From Palsa-883 sp963847615 (lineage in GTDB: Bacteria > Pseudomonadota > Alphaproteobacteria > Acetobacterales > Acetobacteraceae), in the NCBI GenBank assembly GCA_963847615.1, contig CAWKAN010000018.1:124001-188000 (forward strand): a stretch of DNA of 64,000 bases, written 5' to 3'. The notes below the pieces were generated by a model. It was given only the letters and a program-made list of their open reading frames with translations. It was not told the DNA's origin and did no database searches. The translations under genes were made by a program, and so were the position numbers. This document shows, piece by piece, positions 1-9,564 of the stretch (the first letter of the stretch is position 1; every line of letters begins with the position of its first letter).

Positions 1-363
1 GCCGTCGCGGCGAACCGCGGCGTGGCGCGCCAGGCGACCGAGGCGATCGGCCGGCAGCTGCGCCACCAGGTGGCCGCCGGCCAGCCGCTGGCGCTGTCCA
101 ACCTGGCCGCGCCGCAACTGGTGCGCCGCGGGGCCGAGGTGCAGATGGTGTTGGACAGCCCCGGCATCGTGCTGACCGCCCAGGGCCAGGCGATGGAGGC
201 CGGCGCGGTTGGCGAGCGTATCCACGTGCTGAACCCGGTGTCGCACGCGGTGATCGAGGCCGAGGTGATCGGCCCCGGCCGCGTCCGGGTCGCGCCCGGC
301 GGGCTGTCGATGCTGGCGGCCGCGCGGGCCAACCGCGCCGCCGGGCAGGAGGTGGTCCGGTGA
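1..363 (+). CDS. flgA: Flagellar P-ring assembly chaperone FlgA, C-terminal part
   Basis: The gene begins before the window; about 120 C-terminal codons are visible in frame 1. FlgA is the periplasmic chaperone that helps FlgI subunits form the P ring around the flagellar rod. The visible part is the SAF/beta-clip half: a GQPLALSNLA segment followed by RRGAEVQMV, then a stretch matching the family's pattern of a return to the original value (GERIHVLNPVSHAVIEAEVIG cut here at about residues 65-85 of the fragment). The stop codon overlaps the GTG start of flgH by four bases, so the two are translationally coupled, as expected in a flgA-flgH rod/ring operon. Identification rests on this fragment plus the flgH neighbour. 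Confidence 0.85.
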   Translation, partial: AVAANRGVARQATEAIGRQLRHQVAAGQPLALSNLAAPQLVRRGAEVQMVLDSPGIVLTAQGQAMEAGAVGERIHVLNPVSHAVIEAEVIGPGRVRVAPGGLSMLAAARANRAAGQEVVR

Positions 364-1268
364 GCGCGCGCCACGCGCGGCGGCATCGGGCTGCGGCCGC
401 CGCGGCATGCCGGGTTCCCGCGGCGTGCCCGCCTTCCACCTCGGGCCCGGCTTCCACGTCGGGCTCGGCCGATCGGTCGGACGGCCCGCGCGCCGGCGGA
501 GAGCCGGCGCCGCGCGGGGCCGAACGCCGCCTGCTGGCGCTGCTGGCGCCGCTGTCGGTGGTCCTCGCGCTGGGCGGCTGCGGCGCGCTGTCGCGCCTGT
601 CCGAGGTCGGCCGCCCGCCCGCGATGACGCCGACCGCCGACCCCACCAAGGAGGCCGACTGGCGGCCGCTGAGCATGCCGATGCCGGCCCGCCAGACGGC
701 GCCGACCGAGGCGAACGCGCTGTGGCGCTCCGGTTCACGCGCCTTCTTCAAGGACCAGCGCGCCGCGCAGGTCGGCGACGTGATCACCGTCGTGGTGAAC
801 ATGACGGACTCGGCGGACTGGAAGAATGGCACCATCGCCGCGCGCACCAGCTCCGACACCGGCGGGATCCCGAACCTGTTCGGGCTGGAGAACCTGCTGC
901 CGAAGATGCTGCCGAAGCCGATCGACCCAAGCTCGCTGGTCTCGGTCAACAGCGCCAACAACAATAGCGGCACGGCGGAGGCGAAACGCAGCGAGGCGAC
1001 CGCGCTGCGGGTCGCCGGCGTGGTGACCCAGGTGCTGCCGAACGGCAACCTGGTCGTCGCCGCGCGCCAGGAGATCCGGGTGAACGGCGAACTGCGCGTG
1101 CTGCTGGTGACCGGCGTGGTGCGGCCGCAGGACATCGCCTCGGACAACACCGTGCAACACGACCGCATGGCGGAGGCGCGGATCTCCTACGGCGGCCGCG
1201 GGCAATTGACCGATGTGCAAAACCCGCGCTGGGGCCAACAAATGATGGACATCATGCTGCCGTTCTGA
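360..1268 (+). CDS. flgH: Flagellar L-ring protein FlgH (lipoprotein)
   Basis: FlgH forms the outer-membrane L ring of the flagellar basal body. The 302-residue product has a lipoprotein signal at about residues 56-74 (LLALLAPLSVVLALGGC, lipidated Cys74). The mature part contains family segments such as LWRSGSRAFFKDQRAAQVGD, DVITVVVNM, LPNGNLVVAARQEIRVNGE and VRPQDIASDNTV, and ends GQQMMDIMLPF. The GTG start overlaps the flgA stop (GTGA). It puts about 55 Ala/Arg/Pro/Ser-rich residues before the signal peptide, which is unusual; there is no internal ATG or GTG close to the signal, so either the N-terminus is long or a non-standard start is used. A large palindromic element begins eight bases after the stop. 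Confidence 0.93.
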   Translation: MSARHARRHRAAAAAACRVPAACPPSTSGPASTSGSADRSDGPRAGGEPAPRGAERRLLALLAPLSVVLALGGCGALSRLSEVGRPPAMTPTADPTKEADWRPLSMPMPARQTAPTEANALWRSGSRAFFKDQRAAQVGDVITVVVNMTDSADWKNGTIAARTSSDTGGIPNLFGLENLLPKMLPKPIDPSSLVSVNSANNNSGTAEAKRSEATALRVAGVVTQVLPNGNLVVAARQEIRVNGELRVLLVTGVVRPQDIASDNTVQHDRMAEARISYGGRGQLTDVQNPRWGQQMMDIMLPF

Positions 1269-1276
1269 CCTCGGCA

Positions 1277-1618
1277 GGCCAGCCTGGGCCCCGTGCCGGG
1301 CGAACCCAGGCAAGGCTGGGGCTCCGCCCCAGACCCCGCCAGGGGGCTTTGCCCCCTGGACCCCCACCAGAGGCAGCGGCCTCTGGACTCCATGACTGGG
1401 AGTGTGGGGCGGGGAAGGGGGCGGGTGGGCGAGGCGAAGGGGCGCCGGACGGCGCCCCTTCGCCTCGCCCACCCGCCCCCTTCCCCGCCCCACACTCCCA
1501 GTGAAGGGTTCCAAGGGCTCCGCCCTTGGCGGGGTTCCAAGGGGCAGCGCCCCTTGGTGGGGTCTGGGGCGAAGCCCCAGCCTTGCCCGGGTTCGCCCGG
1601 CACGGGCCCAGGGTGGCC
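1277..1618 (+). repeat. Multi-hairpin palindromic element, copy 1 (342 bp)
   Basis: This is a non-coding, nearly wholly self-complementary block. Outer arms (1277-1317 and about 1578-1618) pair with each other. Inside, three short hairpins on each side (left: GGGGCTCCGCCCC, AGGGGGCTTTGCCCCCT, AGAGGCAGCGGCCTCT; right: AAGGGCTCCGCCCTT, AAGGGGCAGCGCCCCTT, GGGGCGAAGCCCC) flank a 108-bp central palindrome at 1395-1502. The palindrome begins CTGGGAGTGTGGGG; its core is GGTGGGCGAGGCG/CGCCTCGCCCACC. It lies between flgH and asd, immediately after the flgH stop. Open frames crossing it (Pro/Gly/Arg-rich) are artefacts. It could act as a terminator or mRNA 3' stabiliser, or be a non-autonomous mobile hairpin. 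Confidence 0.9.
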
Positions 1619-1684
1619 GCAACCCTTGCCCCGGCGGCCTGGCGCCTCTATTTGCCTGCGGGTCAGCCAACAGGAGACACGAAA

Positions 1685-2717
<1,033 letters not shown>

Positions 2718-3092
2718 CCGGCCGGTCGGCCTCGCTTGTGGCGGCACGGCCTGTGGGCGGGGGTCGGCCCGGCCGCGCGGTGTGCAGCGGGAAACGAAGT
2801 CGGTGTCGTCAACAGCGCCCAAGGCGCGAAAGCGGCGGCTCGCCGTCGTAGCGGCACTTGTGCTCCGCCGCGCGAAGGTTGCTCACGACAAGCGGCGCGG
2901 CAGCGATGAAGGCTACAAAGGCCACGCCGTGATCTGCCGGGGAGCCGAGGCGTTTCGGTTTATTCCGTTCGACGCGCGTTGAGGCTTGCAGACAAGCCTG
3001 GACACCGAGACAAGCGCACCGAGACAAGCGCCACGAGGGAACGGGGCAAATCCGCGTTTCGTCGGTTCCGGCCGACCACAGCTGCCCTGCCC
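2718..3092. other. Intergenic gap, no gene seen
   Basis: This stretch lies between the convergent asd and nucleoside hydrolase genes. Only short open frames with no recognisable sequence are present. A 14-base direct repeat (ACCGAGACAAGCGC) occurs twice at about 3003-3030. I see no RNA gene or convincing terminator. Confidence 0.5.
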
Positions 3093-4097
3093 TCAGGGCA
3101 GGCGGGCCAGGGACGTGCCCAGCAGCGCGAAGAACCCATCGGCGTCCAGCGTCTCCGGCACGACCACGTTGGGCGGCCGGGCGCTGCGCCCCCAGCGGTC
3201 GATCAGCGTGCGGCCGCGCCCCGGGCCGGGGCCGAGGTCGACCTCCACCGCGCAGTCGCGCGCGGTGAACAGGTCCGGGCGCAGCAGCCAGGCGACCGCG
3301 CAGGGGTCGTGCAGCGCCGCGCCGCGCCCGGCGAAGCGGCGCGACAGCGGCACCGTCGCCTGGATGTCGCACGCCGCGCGCAGGCACCGCCCGTCCCCGG
3401 CGGCACGCAGGGCCGCCAGCCGCGCCGGGGTGCACAGCGCCTGCGCGGTCAGCTCCAGCGTGACCAGCACGACCGGCCGGCCGCAGGCCAGCACGATCGC
3501 CAGCGCCTCGGGGTCGTTCAGCGCGTTGAACTCGGCCGCCGGGGTGGCGTTGCCCTCGCCCCAGGCGCCGCCCATCAGCACGATGCGCGCCACGTTCGCG
3601 GCCAGCGCCGGCTCGGTGGCCAGCGCCAGCGCCAGGTTGGTCGCTGGTGCGACACCGAGCAGCGTCACCTTCCGTGTCGCCGCGCGCAGCAGGCGCCGAA
3701 TGGCGTCCGCCGCCAGTTCGGGCGCCGCCGCCCCGCCCGGCGGCAACGCCACGCCGCCGAGGCCGTCGATGCCGTGCACCCGCGTCTCGTTGGTGAAGCT
3801 GCCCAGCAGCGGCCGGTCGGCCCCGGCGAACACCGGCACCGGTCGTTGCCCCCCTGGCTGTCCCCCGGGTGGTGGTTCCCCGGGCCCTCCGGCCAGCCCC
3901 ACCAGCGCGAGCGCGTTCGCCAGCGTGCGGTCCAGCCCGACATTGCCGCCGGCGACGGTCACCGCCAGCAGCTCGATCTCCGGCGCCGCCAGCGCCAGCA
4001 GCAGGGCGAACGCGTCGTCGGTGCCGGGATCGCAGTCCAGGATGACCGGGATCGTCGCGGGGCTGGGCAAGGCAGGCTCCTGTCGGGTCGTGCGCAT
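3093..4097 (-). CDS. Inosine/uridine-preferring nucleoside hydrolase family protein
   Basis: Family members cleave the N-glycosidic bond of ribonucleosides in purine/pyrimidine salvage using a bound calcium ion. The diagnostic N-terminal cluster VILDCDPGTDDAFALLLA (about residues 16-33) supplies the Ca-binding aspartates. Other family segments are GGNVGLDRTLANALAL, VTLLGVAPATNLALAL, IVLMGGAWGEGNATPAAEFN and, near the C-terminus, LHDPCAVAWLL, which carries the last Ca-ligand Asp. The 334-residue length fits the family. ATG at 4097 is chosen because it is just upstream of the first beta strand; the longer open frame upstream is antisense to the next genes. Substrate preference cannot be read from sequence. 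It is transcribed towards asd and divergently from the NIPSNAP gene. Confidence 0.9.
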   Translation of the reverse strand: MRTTRQEPALPSPATIPVILDCDPGTDDAFALLLALAAPEIELLAVTVAGGNVGLDRTLANALALVGLAGGPGEPPPGGQPGGQRPVPVFAGADRPLLGSFTNETRVHGIDGLGGVALPPGGAAAPELAADAIRRLLRAATRKVTLLGVAPATNLALALATEPALAANVARIVLMGGAWGEGNATPAAEFNALNDPEALAIVLACGRPVVLVTLELTAQALCTPARLAALRAAGDGRCLRAACDIQATVPLSRRFAGRGAALHDPCAVAWLLRPDLFTARDCAVEVDLGPGPGRGRTLIDRWGRSARPPNVVVPETLDADGFFALLGTSLARLP

Positions 4098-4208
4098 TCT
4101 GGACGACGCACCGCATGGTGCGCCGGAAGCCGCCGGTTCGACAGCCGGCGAAACATGCGCACCGGGCGGTCGGGCAGGGTGGTCGCGATGCAACCGCAGG
4201 CGCCCGCC

Positions 4209-4514
4209 ATGACGCTTACCGTCTTCATCCGCTACCAGATCGATCCGTTCAAGCGCGAGGCGTTCGCGGCCTACGCGCAGCGCTGGTTGGACATCATCCC
4301 GAGATGCGGCGGCGACCTGGTCGGCTACTGGTTGCCGCACGAGGGCACCAACACCATCGCCTACGGGCTGATCTCGTTCCCCAGCCTGGCGGCGCACGAG
4401 GCCTATCGCGCCCGCCTGCACGCCGACAGCGAAGGTCAGGCGAACTTTGCCTTCGCCGAGGCGCAGCGCTGCATCCTGGCCGAGGCGCTGACATTCCTGA
4501 GCCAGGTGGCGTAA
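4209..4514 (+). CDS. NIPSNAP family protein
   Basis: A 101-residue protein of the NIPSNAP/dimeric alpha-beta barrel type. It shows the usual pattern: MTLTVFIRYQIDPFKREAF at the start, LVGYWLPHEGTNTIAYGLIS in the middle strand, then an AYR helix and a C-terminal helix ending FLSQVA. Bacterial NIPSNAP proteins are small cytosolic dimers with mostly unknown function, often near ligand-modifying enzymes. ATG at 4209 fits the family N-terminus; an in-frame ATG at 4188 would add seven residues. It is followed closely by a second protein of related fold, suggesting a two-gene unit. Confidence 0.78.
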   Translation: MTLTVFIRYQIDPFKREAFAAYAQRWLDIIPRCGGDLVGYWLPHEGTNTIAYGLISFPSLAAHEAYRARLHADSEGQANFAFAEAQRCILAEALTFLSQVA

Positions 4515-4593
4515 CGTCCGATGCGGCAGCGCCTGGTGCGAAGCGCCCCGTCGGCCGCATGCCGGCGTGGCCATGCAACAAGGAGGCAAACGG

Positions 4594-4938
4594 ATGATCG
4601 CGGTGATCTTCGAGGTCTGGCCGACCCAGGGCCGCAAACAGCACTATCTCGACCTGGCGGGCGCGCTGCGTCCGTTGCTCGAACGGCTCGACGGCTTCGT
4701 CTCGATCGAACGCTTCGAGAGCCTGTCCGAGCCCGGCAAGATCCTGTCGCTGTCGTTCTTCCGTGACGAGGCCGCGGTGCAGGCCTGGCGCAACACGGTG
4801 GAGCACCGCGCGGCACAGGTGCAGGGCAGGGCGGACGTGTTTCGCGATTACCGCCTGCGCATCGCCGGCGTCATGCGCGATTACGGTATGCAGCAGCGCG
4901 CGCAGGCGCCCGCCGACAGCCGCGCCAGGCACGGCTGA
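4594..4938 (+). CDS. Antibiotic biosynthesis monooxygenase (ABM) domain protein
   Basis: A 114-residue single-domain ferredoxin-like protein. It opens MIAVIFEVWPTQG, followed by FVSIERFES, ILSLSFFRDEAAVQAWR and a conserved EH in VEHRAAQ. These are typical of the ABM/DUF4188-like dimeric alpha-beta barrel group, which includes cofactor-free oxygenases and stress proteins. The start is set by a strong ribosome site, AAGGAGG at 4580-4586, eight bases before ATG 4594. It sits 80 bp after the NIPSNAP gene and probably shares its transcript. No catalytic role can be assigned. Confidence 0.75.
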   Translation: MIAVIFEVWPTQGRKQHYLDLAGALRPLLERLDGFVSIERFESLSEPGKILSLSFFRDEAAVQAWRNTVEHRAAQVQGRADVFRDYRLRIAGVMRDYGMQQRAQAPADSRARHG

Positions 4939-5009
4939 GTCGCCGCCGCTCCGCGCACGGCGCGCGCACCGTTCCCGGCGGGACACGCACACCGGTCCAC
5001 GCGCGACAC

Positions 5010-5029
5010 CTGCACCGTTCCAGGTGCAG
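5010..5029. terminator. Small perfect hairpin between convergent genes
   Basis: CTGCACC-GTTCCA-GGTGCAG is a 7-bp perfect stem with a 6-base loop, lying between the 3' ends of the ABM gene and the GGDEF-EAL gene. There is no T-run, so it is at best a weak or Rho-assisted bidirectional terminator. Confidence 0.35.
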
Positions 5030-5102
5030 CGCGCGCGCCGTCAACCTGCGCTTATGCCAACGGCCCGACGTTGCCGGGTCGGCCGCCGTCCGGCGGTCGG
5101 CG

Positions 5103-7317
5103 TCACGCCGCCGCGACCTGCTGCGCGAGCATTGCGCCGCCCGCGACCAGATCGAACCCCGGCCGGCCAAGCAGGTAACCCTGCGCCTGGTCGCAGCCGT
5201 AGTGGCGCAGCATGCGCAGCTGGGTTTCGGTTTCCACCCCTTCCGCCGTCACCTCCAGCCGCAGGCTGCGGCCGAGCGCCAGGATGGCGCGCACGATGGC
5301 GTCGGATTCGCCATCCTCGCCGAGCCCCTGCATGAACGAGCGGTCGATCTTCAGCTTGTCGAACGGGAAGCGGCGCAGGTAGCTCAGGCTCGAATAACCG
5401 GTGCCGAAATCATCCAGCGCGAGGCGGACCCCGAGGCGCTTCAGCGCGCGCAACGTGGCGAGCGTGTCGGCGGAGTCCTCGATCAGCACGCCCTCGGTGA
5501 TTTCCAGCTCCAGCCGTTCCGCCGCCAGGCCGGTCTCGCGCAGCACCTCGGCGACGATGCGCGGCAGGTCGGCGGTGCGGACCTGCACCGGCGACAGGTT
5601 CACCGCGATCCGCGAGGCCGTCGGCAGTGCCGCCGCGGCCGCGCAGGCGGTGCGCAGCACCCATTGGCCGATCGGCACGATCAGCCGGCTCTGCTCGGCC
5701 AGCGGCACGAACTCCGCGGGCGAGATCGCGCCGCGTTCGGGATGTTCCCACCGCAGCAGCGCCTCATGGCCGATCAGCCGCCGGCCGAGCACCGCAAAGA
5801 CCGGCTGGTAGTGCAGCGACAGCTCGCCGCGCGGCAGCGCCTGCGCCAGGTCGCGCTCCAGCGCCAGGCGCTGGGTCCGCTCGCGGTCCATCTGCGGGGT
5901 GTAGAAATGGAACCGGCCGGGCCCGCCCCGCTTGCCGCGGCGCAGCGCGACGTCGGCGGTGCGCAGCAATGTCTCGCCGGTGGCGCCGTTCTGCGGATGC
6001 AGTGCCACGCCGACGGTCATGCCGACCTGGATCTGGTGGCCGTCGATCTCGAACGGCTCGGCCAGCGCGCCGAGCAGCCGTTCGGCCAGCGCCGCCGCGT
6101 CCTCGGGCGTCGCGATGCGCGGCTGGATGATGGCGAACTCGTCGCCGGCGAGCCGGGCCAGCGTGTCGCTGTCGCGCAGCCGCGCGCGCAGCCGGTTGGC
6201 CAGTTCGATCAGCAGCCGGTCGCCGACGGCGTGGCCCAGCAGCTCGTTGACCTGCATGAACCCGTCGAACGTTGCCGTACAGCAGGGCGACGCCGTGCCC
6301 GGGCCGCTCGGCCAGTGCCAGCGCCTGGGCCAGCCGATCGCGGAACAGCGTGCGATTGGCGCAGCCGGTCAGCGTGTCGTAGTGCGCCAGCTCGCCGATG
6401 CGCCGCTCCGCCGCCTTGCGCTCGGCGATGTCGCGCACCGCCACCACGGTGGCGGTCTCGCCGTGCTGGCTGATCGGCCGGCACAGCAGCTCGACCGGAC
6501 GGGCCGAGCCGTCGCTGGTGCGCAGCGCGGTCTCCACCGTGTCGGTCCGCGCCCCGCTAGCGACCAGGCTCAGCCGGCGCACCGCCTCGGCGTCGAACAG
6601 CCGCTCCAGCCGCCAGCCGACCATCGCCCCCGGGTCCCAGCCGCCCATCCGGGCGAGCGCGCCGTTCGCGTCGGTGACCAGGCCGTCGCGGCAGAACAGG
6701 ATGCCCTCGAACGTGGCCTCGGCGAAAAGGCGCAGCCGGCGCGCCTCCGCGGCCGGGCGGCGCGCGAGATGCGCGTCAACCGCGATGCCGGCCAGGCCGG
6801 GCCGCAGGACGGCCAGCGCCGCGGCGCCGAGCGCCAGCGCGGTGCCGAGCGCGAGGGCGGCGCCCATCAGGCCCGCGTCGTACCCCGGCTGCCCGGCCCG
6901 ACGCAGCGCCAGCAGCGCGGCGAACTGGGTCGCGGCGATGCCGCCGCCGAGCAGCAGCCCGGCGAGGCCTCGCCAGGCCACCGCTGCGCCGGGGCGGGGT
7001 GACCGGCGCAGCAGCAGCGCGGCGGCGAAGGCACTGGCGGCCACGGCGACGGCGAGCGAAGCCAGGGCGGGAGCCAGCGTGAAGTCCGGCCGCGGCGGGG
7101 TGCGGCAGCCGATCAGGGCGATGACGCCGGTTGCCCAGACGCCGCCGCCGAAGGCCGCCGCGGCGCCGATGGCCCAGGCCAGCCGGAGGTTGCCGCGCGC
7201 CACGGCGGCGCGGCTCAGCATGCCGACCCAGGTGAGGCACACCAGCAGGCCGATCGCCGCCAGCGCCATCAGGGCGGGGGCATGGTCGAAGGCGAGACAG
7301 GCAGCGACCCTCGGCAT
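5103..7317 (-). CDS. Membrane PAS-GGDEF-EAL cyclic-di-GMP protein (one inserted base near 6268)
   Basis: Predicted to make and/or degrade the second messenger c-di-GMP. Residues 1-185 hold about seven hydrophobic segments, resembling a degenerate MHYT-type sensor. A PAS domain follows (about 195-300; FEGILFCRDGLVTDANGALA). The GGDEF domain starts HYDTLTGCANRTLFRDRL and has the signature AGDEF instead of GGDEF. The EAL domain has GHEALLRWEHPERG, ELEITE, DDFGTGYSSLSYL and KIDRSF, so its catalytic residues look present. The frame is interrupted at 6268 (coding strand AACGTTCGACGG for expected AACGTCGACGG); removing one base gives a continuous 737-residue protein. The AGDEF variant is compatible with cyclase activity in some proteins, but phosphodiesterase activity is better supported. 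Confidence 0.88.
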
Positions 7318-7533
7318 GCGGACCTCGTTGCTTCGGAGGGCTCAGTCCGAGGGCGGATGCTGAGGGCAATTCGCTAGCGGGAGGTTAACGCCTGGTCGAT
7401 GGCGCGGCGCGGCTGGTGTGGGCCGGCATCCGTGCCTCCTGGCCAAGCCGGCCTGGTTGATCCGTCCCCTGCTGCGCGCCGGTGTCCGGGTCGGTCAGCG
7501 ACGCGGATCGTGCGGGGGCGACATGCTGGGCAT

Positions 7534-7564
7534 GCCATGCTTGAAATGGCGTATTATGCATGGT
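7534..7564. promoter_or_regulatory. Possible operator upstream of higBA
   Basis: Two near-complementary heptamers, GCCATGC (7534-7540) and GCATGGT (7558-7564), lie just before the higB start, in an AT-richer stretch (TGAAATGGCGTATTATGC) unlike its surroundings. This is where HigA-type antitoxins usually autoregulate. Inference only. Confidence 0.3.
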
Positions 7565-7575
7565 AGCATTGCACG

Positions 7576-7854
7576 ATGATCCGGTCATGGAGAAACGCCA
7601 GTACGCGGCGCTTTGCGGAAACCGGGAAGAGCCGATGGACCGGCATCACTGTCGATCGGGCCATGGAGCGTTTGCAGGCGCTCAATAGCGCGAAAAGCCT
7701 TGATGGACTGGGTCGGTTGAACAGCCTTGGTCTGCACAAACTGTCTGGAGGTCGGGCGGGCTTTTGGGCGTTGACCAGCAACGGTCCGTGGCGGCTGGTG
7801 TTCCGGTTCGCGGACGGTGACGCCCACGATGTCGAGATCGTGGATTATCACTAA
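7576..7854 (+). CDS. higB: Toxin HigB (RelE-fold mRNA interferase)
   Basis: A 92-residue RelE-superfamily toxin expected to cleave mRNA at the ribosome. The C-terminal half has the family pattern LHKLSGGRAGFWALTSNGPWRLVFRF followed by DAHDVEIVDYH, the usual ending of HigB toxins. It precedes its antitoxin, the characteristic higB-first order, and the two are 12 bp apart. Confidence 0.88.
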   Translation: MIRSWRNASTRRFAETGKSRWTGITVDRAMERLQALNSAKSLDGLGRLNSLGLHKLSGGRAGFWALTSNGPWRLVFRFADGDAHDVEIVDYH

Positions 7855-7866
7855 GGAGCCTTGGTC

Positions 7867-8151
7867 ATGCTGTTCGAGGAGGTCCATCCAGGCAGGGTAC
7901 TGCGCGAGGAGCTTGCGGCGCGCGGCCTTTCGGCGGCGGCCCTCGCCCTCAAGCTGCGCGTGGCACCGCAGCGCATTCAGGAAATCATTGCGGGCCGGCG
8001 CGGGATTTCGCCGGAGACGGCGCTGCGCCTCGGCCGGTTCTTCGGCAATGAGCCGGAGTTCTGGCTGTCGATGCAGGCGAGTTATGATCTGGCGATGTTG
8101 CGCAAGCAGATGGGTGAGCGGATCGCGGCGGAGGTCGAGGCTGCGGCGTGA
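7867..8151 (+). CDS. higA: Antitoxin HigA (HTH XRE family)
   Basis: A 94-residue antitoxin with a helix-turn-helix at about residues 15-70 (HPGRVLREELAARGLS, RIQEIIAGRRGISPETALRL). It carries the family's FFGNEPEFWLSMQASYDL tail that binds HigB. ATG 7867 is chosen over TTG 7861 because AAGGAG at 7853-7858 is correctly spaced for it. It neutralises the upstream toxin and probably represses the shared promoter. Confidence 0.9.
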   Translation: MLFEEVHPGRVLREELAARGLSAAALALKLRVAPQRIQEIIAGRRGISPETALRLGRFFGNEPEFWLSMQASYDLAMLRKQMGERIAAEVEAAA

Positions 8152-8380
8152 ACGGCGCGCACCGGTGCGATGGACGATTGCTCGGCTATGAACGGCCATG
8201 CAGAGGGTTCTTGGCAGCGGCAACCCCCATGTCTTAGTGGCCTCGTTTTGCTGTAAATTTGTTGGTTTTTGCACCTCGACGTCAGGCGGTCGGCGATGCG
8301 GTGCCGCTCCAGGATCGGATGCAGGCGGCCTGACCGTCACCGATGATGAGGGTCTCAACAAATTCGGCCGGCATGAATCG
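8152..8380. other. Intergenic, no feature seen
   Basis: The stretch between higA and the reduced palindromic element is somewhat AT-richer (for example TTTTGCTGTAAATTTGTTGG near 8246) than the flanks. It may be remnant mobile DNA. No gene was recognised. Confidence 0.4.
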
Positions 8381-8506
8381 GCAGGGCAATCGGGTGAATC
8401 GAAGCAAGGTCGGGGCTCCGCCCCGAACCCCGCCAAGGGGCAGCGCCCCTTGGTGGGGTCTGGGGGCGAAGCCCCGGCCTTGCTTCGCTTCACCCGATTG
8501 CCCTGC
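8381..8506. repeat. Reduced multi-hairpin element (126 bp, three inner hairpins, no central palindrome)
   Basis: Outer arms 8381-8410 (beginning GCAGGGCAATCGGGTGAA) and about 8479-8506 are complementary. They enclose GGGGCTCCGCCCC, AAGGGGCAGCGCCCCTT and GGGGGCGAAGCCCC hairpins with linkers identical to those of the full-length copies. The inner hairpins and the long central palindrome are missing. The outer-arm sequence is shared with copy 3 and with the fragment at 30097. Confidence 0.85.
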
Positions 8507-8665
8507 ATGAATTGGTCCCCGCGCTTTCGCGGACGGTACCTCCGGGTGTAATGTGCACGCCCCTGGAGGGAACCTAAGTTCTGCCCGCCGATTGATGATA
8601 GGATGCCTGGACAGAGCGTGATGAGAGTACGTGGCGACATCGCGGTGCCAGGCAAAAGGGATACA

Positions 8666-8990
8666 ATGCACGAGACGCCGCTGGTGCCGCCGGAGTTACT
8701 GAACCGGGTCGTGGATTACTTCCACCCGCGCCGCGTCGTCCTGTTTGGCTCACGAGCGCGCGGCGAGTTCCGGACCGGACAGCGATATCGACCTTCTGGT
8801 CATCCTCGACGACGACGCGCCCCCGGAGCGGCTTACCTTGCGGGCTGGCTGGGAATCGCGAAGGGGTTACGAGCACCCGGTTGATGTGATTCCGGTCAGG
8901 GAAGCGGTTTACCGCCGCCGGTCCAAAATCGTCGGCACGCTGGCCTATGAGGCGGAAATCGACGGGATCGCCGTGTATGAGCGGGCCTGA
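8666..8990 (+). CDS. MNT-family nucleotidyltransferase, antitoxin of a HEPN/MNT pair (one inserted base near 8769)
   Basis: A minimal nucleotidyltransferase with the motif FGSRARGE then SGPDSDIDLLV, carrying the GS and both catalytic aspartates (DSDID). Such proteins inactivate the partner HEPN RNase, in studied cases by adenylylating it. The motif is split by an extra T at 8769 (GAGTTCCGGA for GAGTCCGGA); without it the gene reads as 107 residues ending AVYERA. Start ATG 8666 follows AAAAGGGATACA. The stop region overlaps the HEPN start (ATG at 8977), giving a coupled operon. Confidence 0.82.
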
Positions 8991-9402
8991 CCGCCCGATC
9001 CGGCCCGAAAACCGGATCGAGTCCAGGCGATGGTTGGCCGTTGTCGAGGAAGACATTGATGTCGCGATCGCGGCGGCTCGTCTCTCGCGTCTGGGGGCCA
9101 GCGCTTATCATGTACAGCAAGCCGCCGAAAAACTGATCAAGGCCTTGCTCGTGTTGGCCGGGGAACCATTCCGCCGCACGCATGATCTGGACGATCTCGC
9201 CGCGCAACTCCTGCCGGTCTATCCGCAATTCGCCCGTCAGGCCGAGACCGTGCGCCACCTGTCCATATGGGGCATCGCCTACCGCTATCCTGGTCTGGAA
9301 GACGCACCGGAGCCGTTGCCCGAAATCGAGGAATTGGAACGAATGCTCACTATGTTGCAGGAATTCGCCGCGATGGCCGGCCGCCTCATCGACGGGGATT
9401 AG
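8977..9402 (+). CDS. HEPN-domain toxin
   Basis: A 141-residue all-helical HEPN protein. The typical helix SAYHVQQAAEKLIKALLVLAG is followed by FRRTHDLDDLAAQL and, later, YRYPG and a C-terminal helix. HEPN partners of MNT proteins are RNases or tRNA-modifying toxins. The motif RxxxxH is not perfectly clear, so catalytic activity is inferred from family and from the overlapping MNT gene. The upstream end overlaps the MNT coding sequence by 14 bases. Confidence 0.8.
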   Translation: MSGPDRPIRPENRIESRRWLAVVEEDIDVAIAAARLSRLGASAYHVQQAAEKLIKALLVLAGEPFRRTHDLDDLAAQLLPVYPQFARQAETVRHLSIWGIAYRYPGLEDAPEPLPEIEELERMLTMLQEFAAMAGRLIDGD

Positions 9403-9564
9403 TCGCCGCCAGGCGCCTTCTTCGCAAAAGAGGTCCGAGAACGGGCGGTTGCACAATACCGCTGGACATCATGAATTCCGCGACAAATGCGAAGTCACGG
9501 CGACGGTTTCCCGTTGCTCCACAATGTCTTGATCTTCGCCCCGATCGTGCCACACGCAACACGC

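Noticed and set aside
5400..6500. Two separate genes for the GGDEF and EAL parts
   Set aside because: The second frame continues exactly where the first stops, and removing one base gives a normal PAS-GGDEF-EAL chain with no gap.
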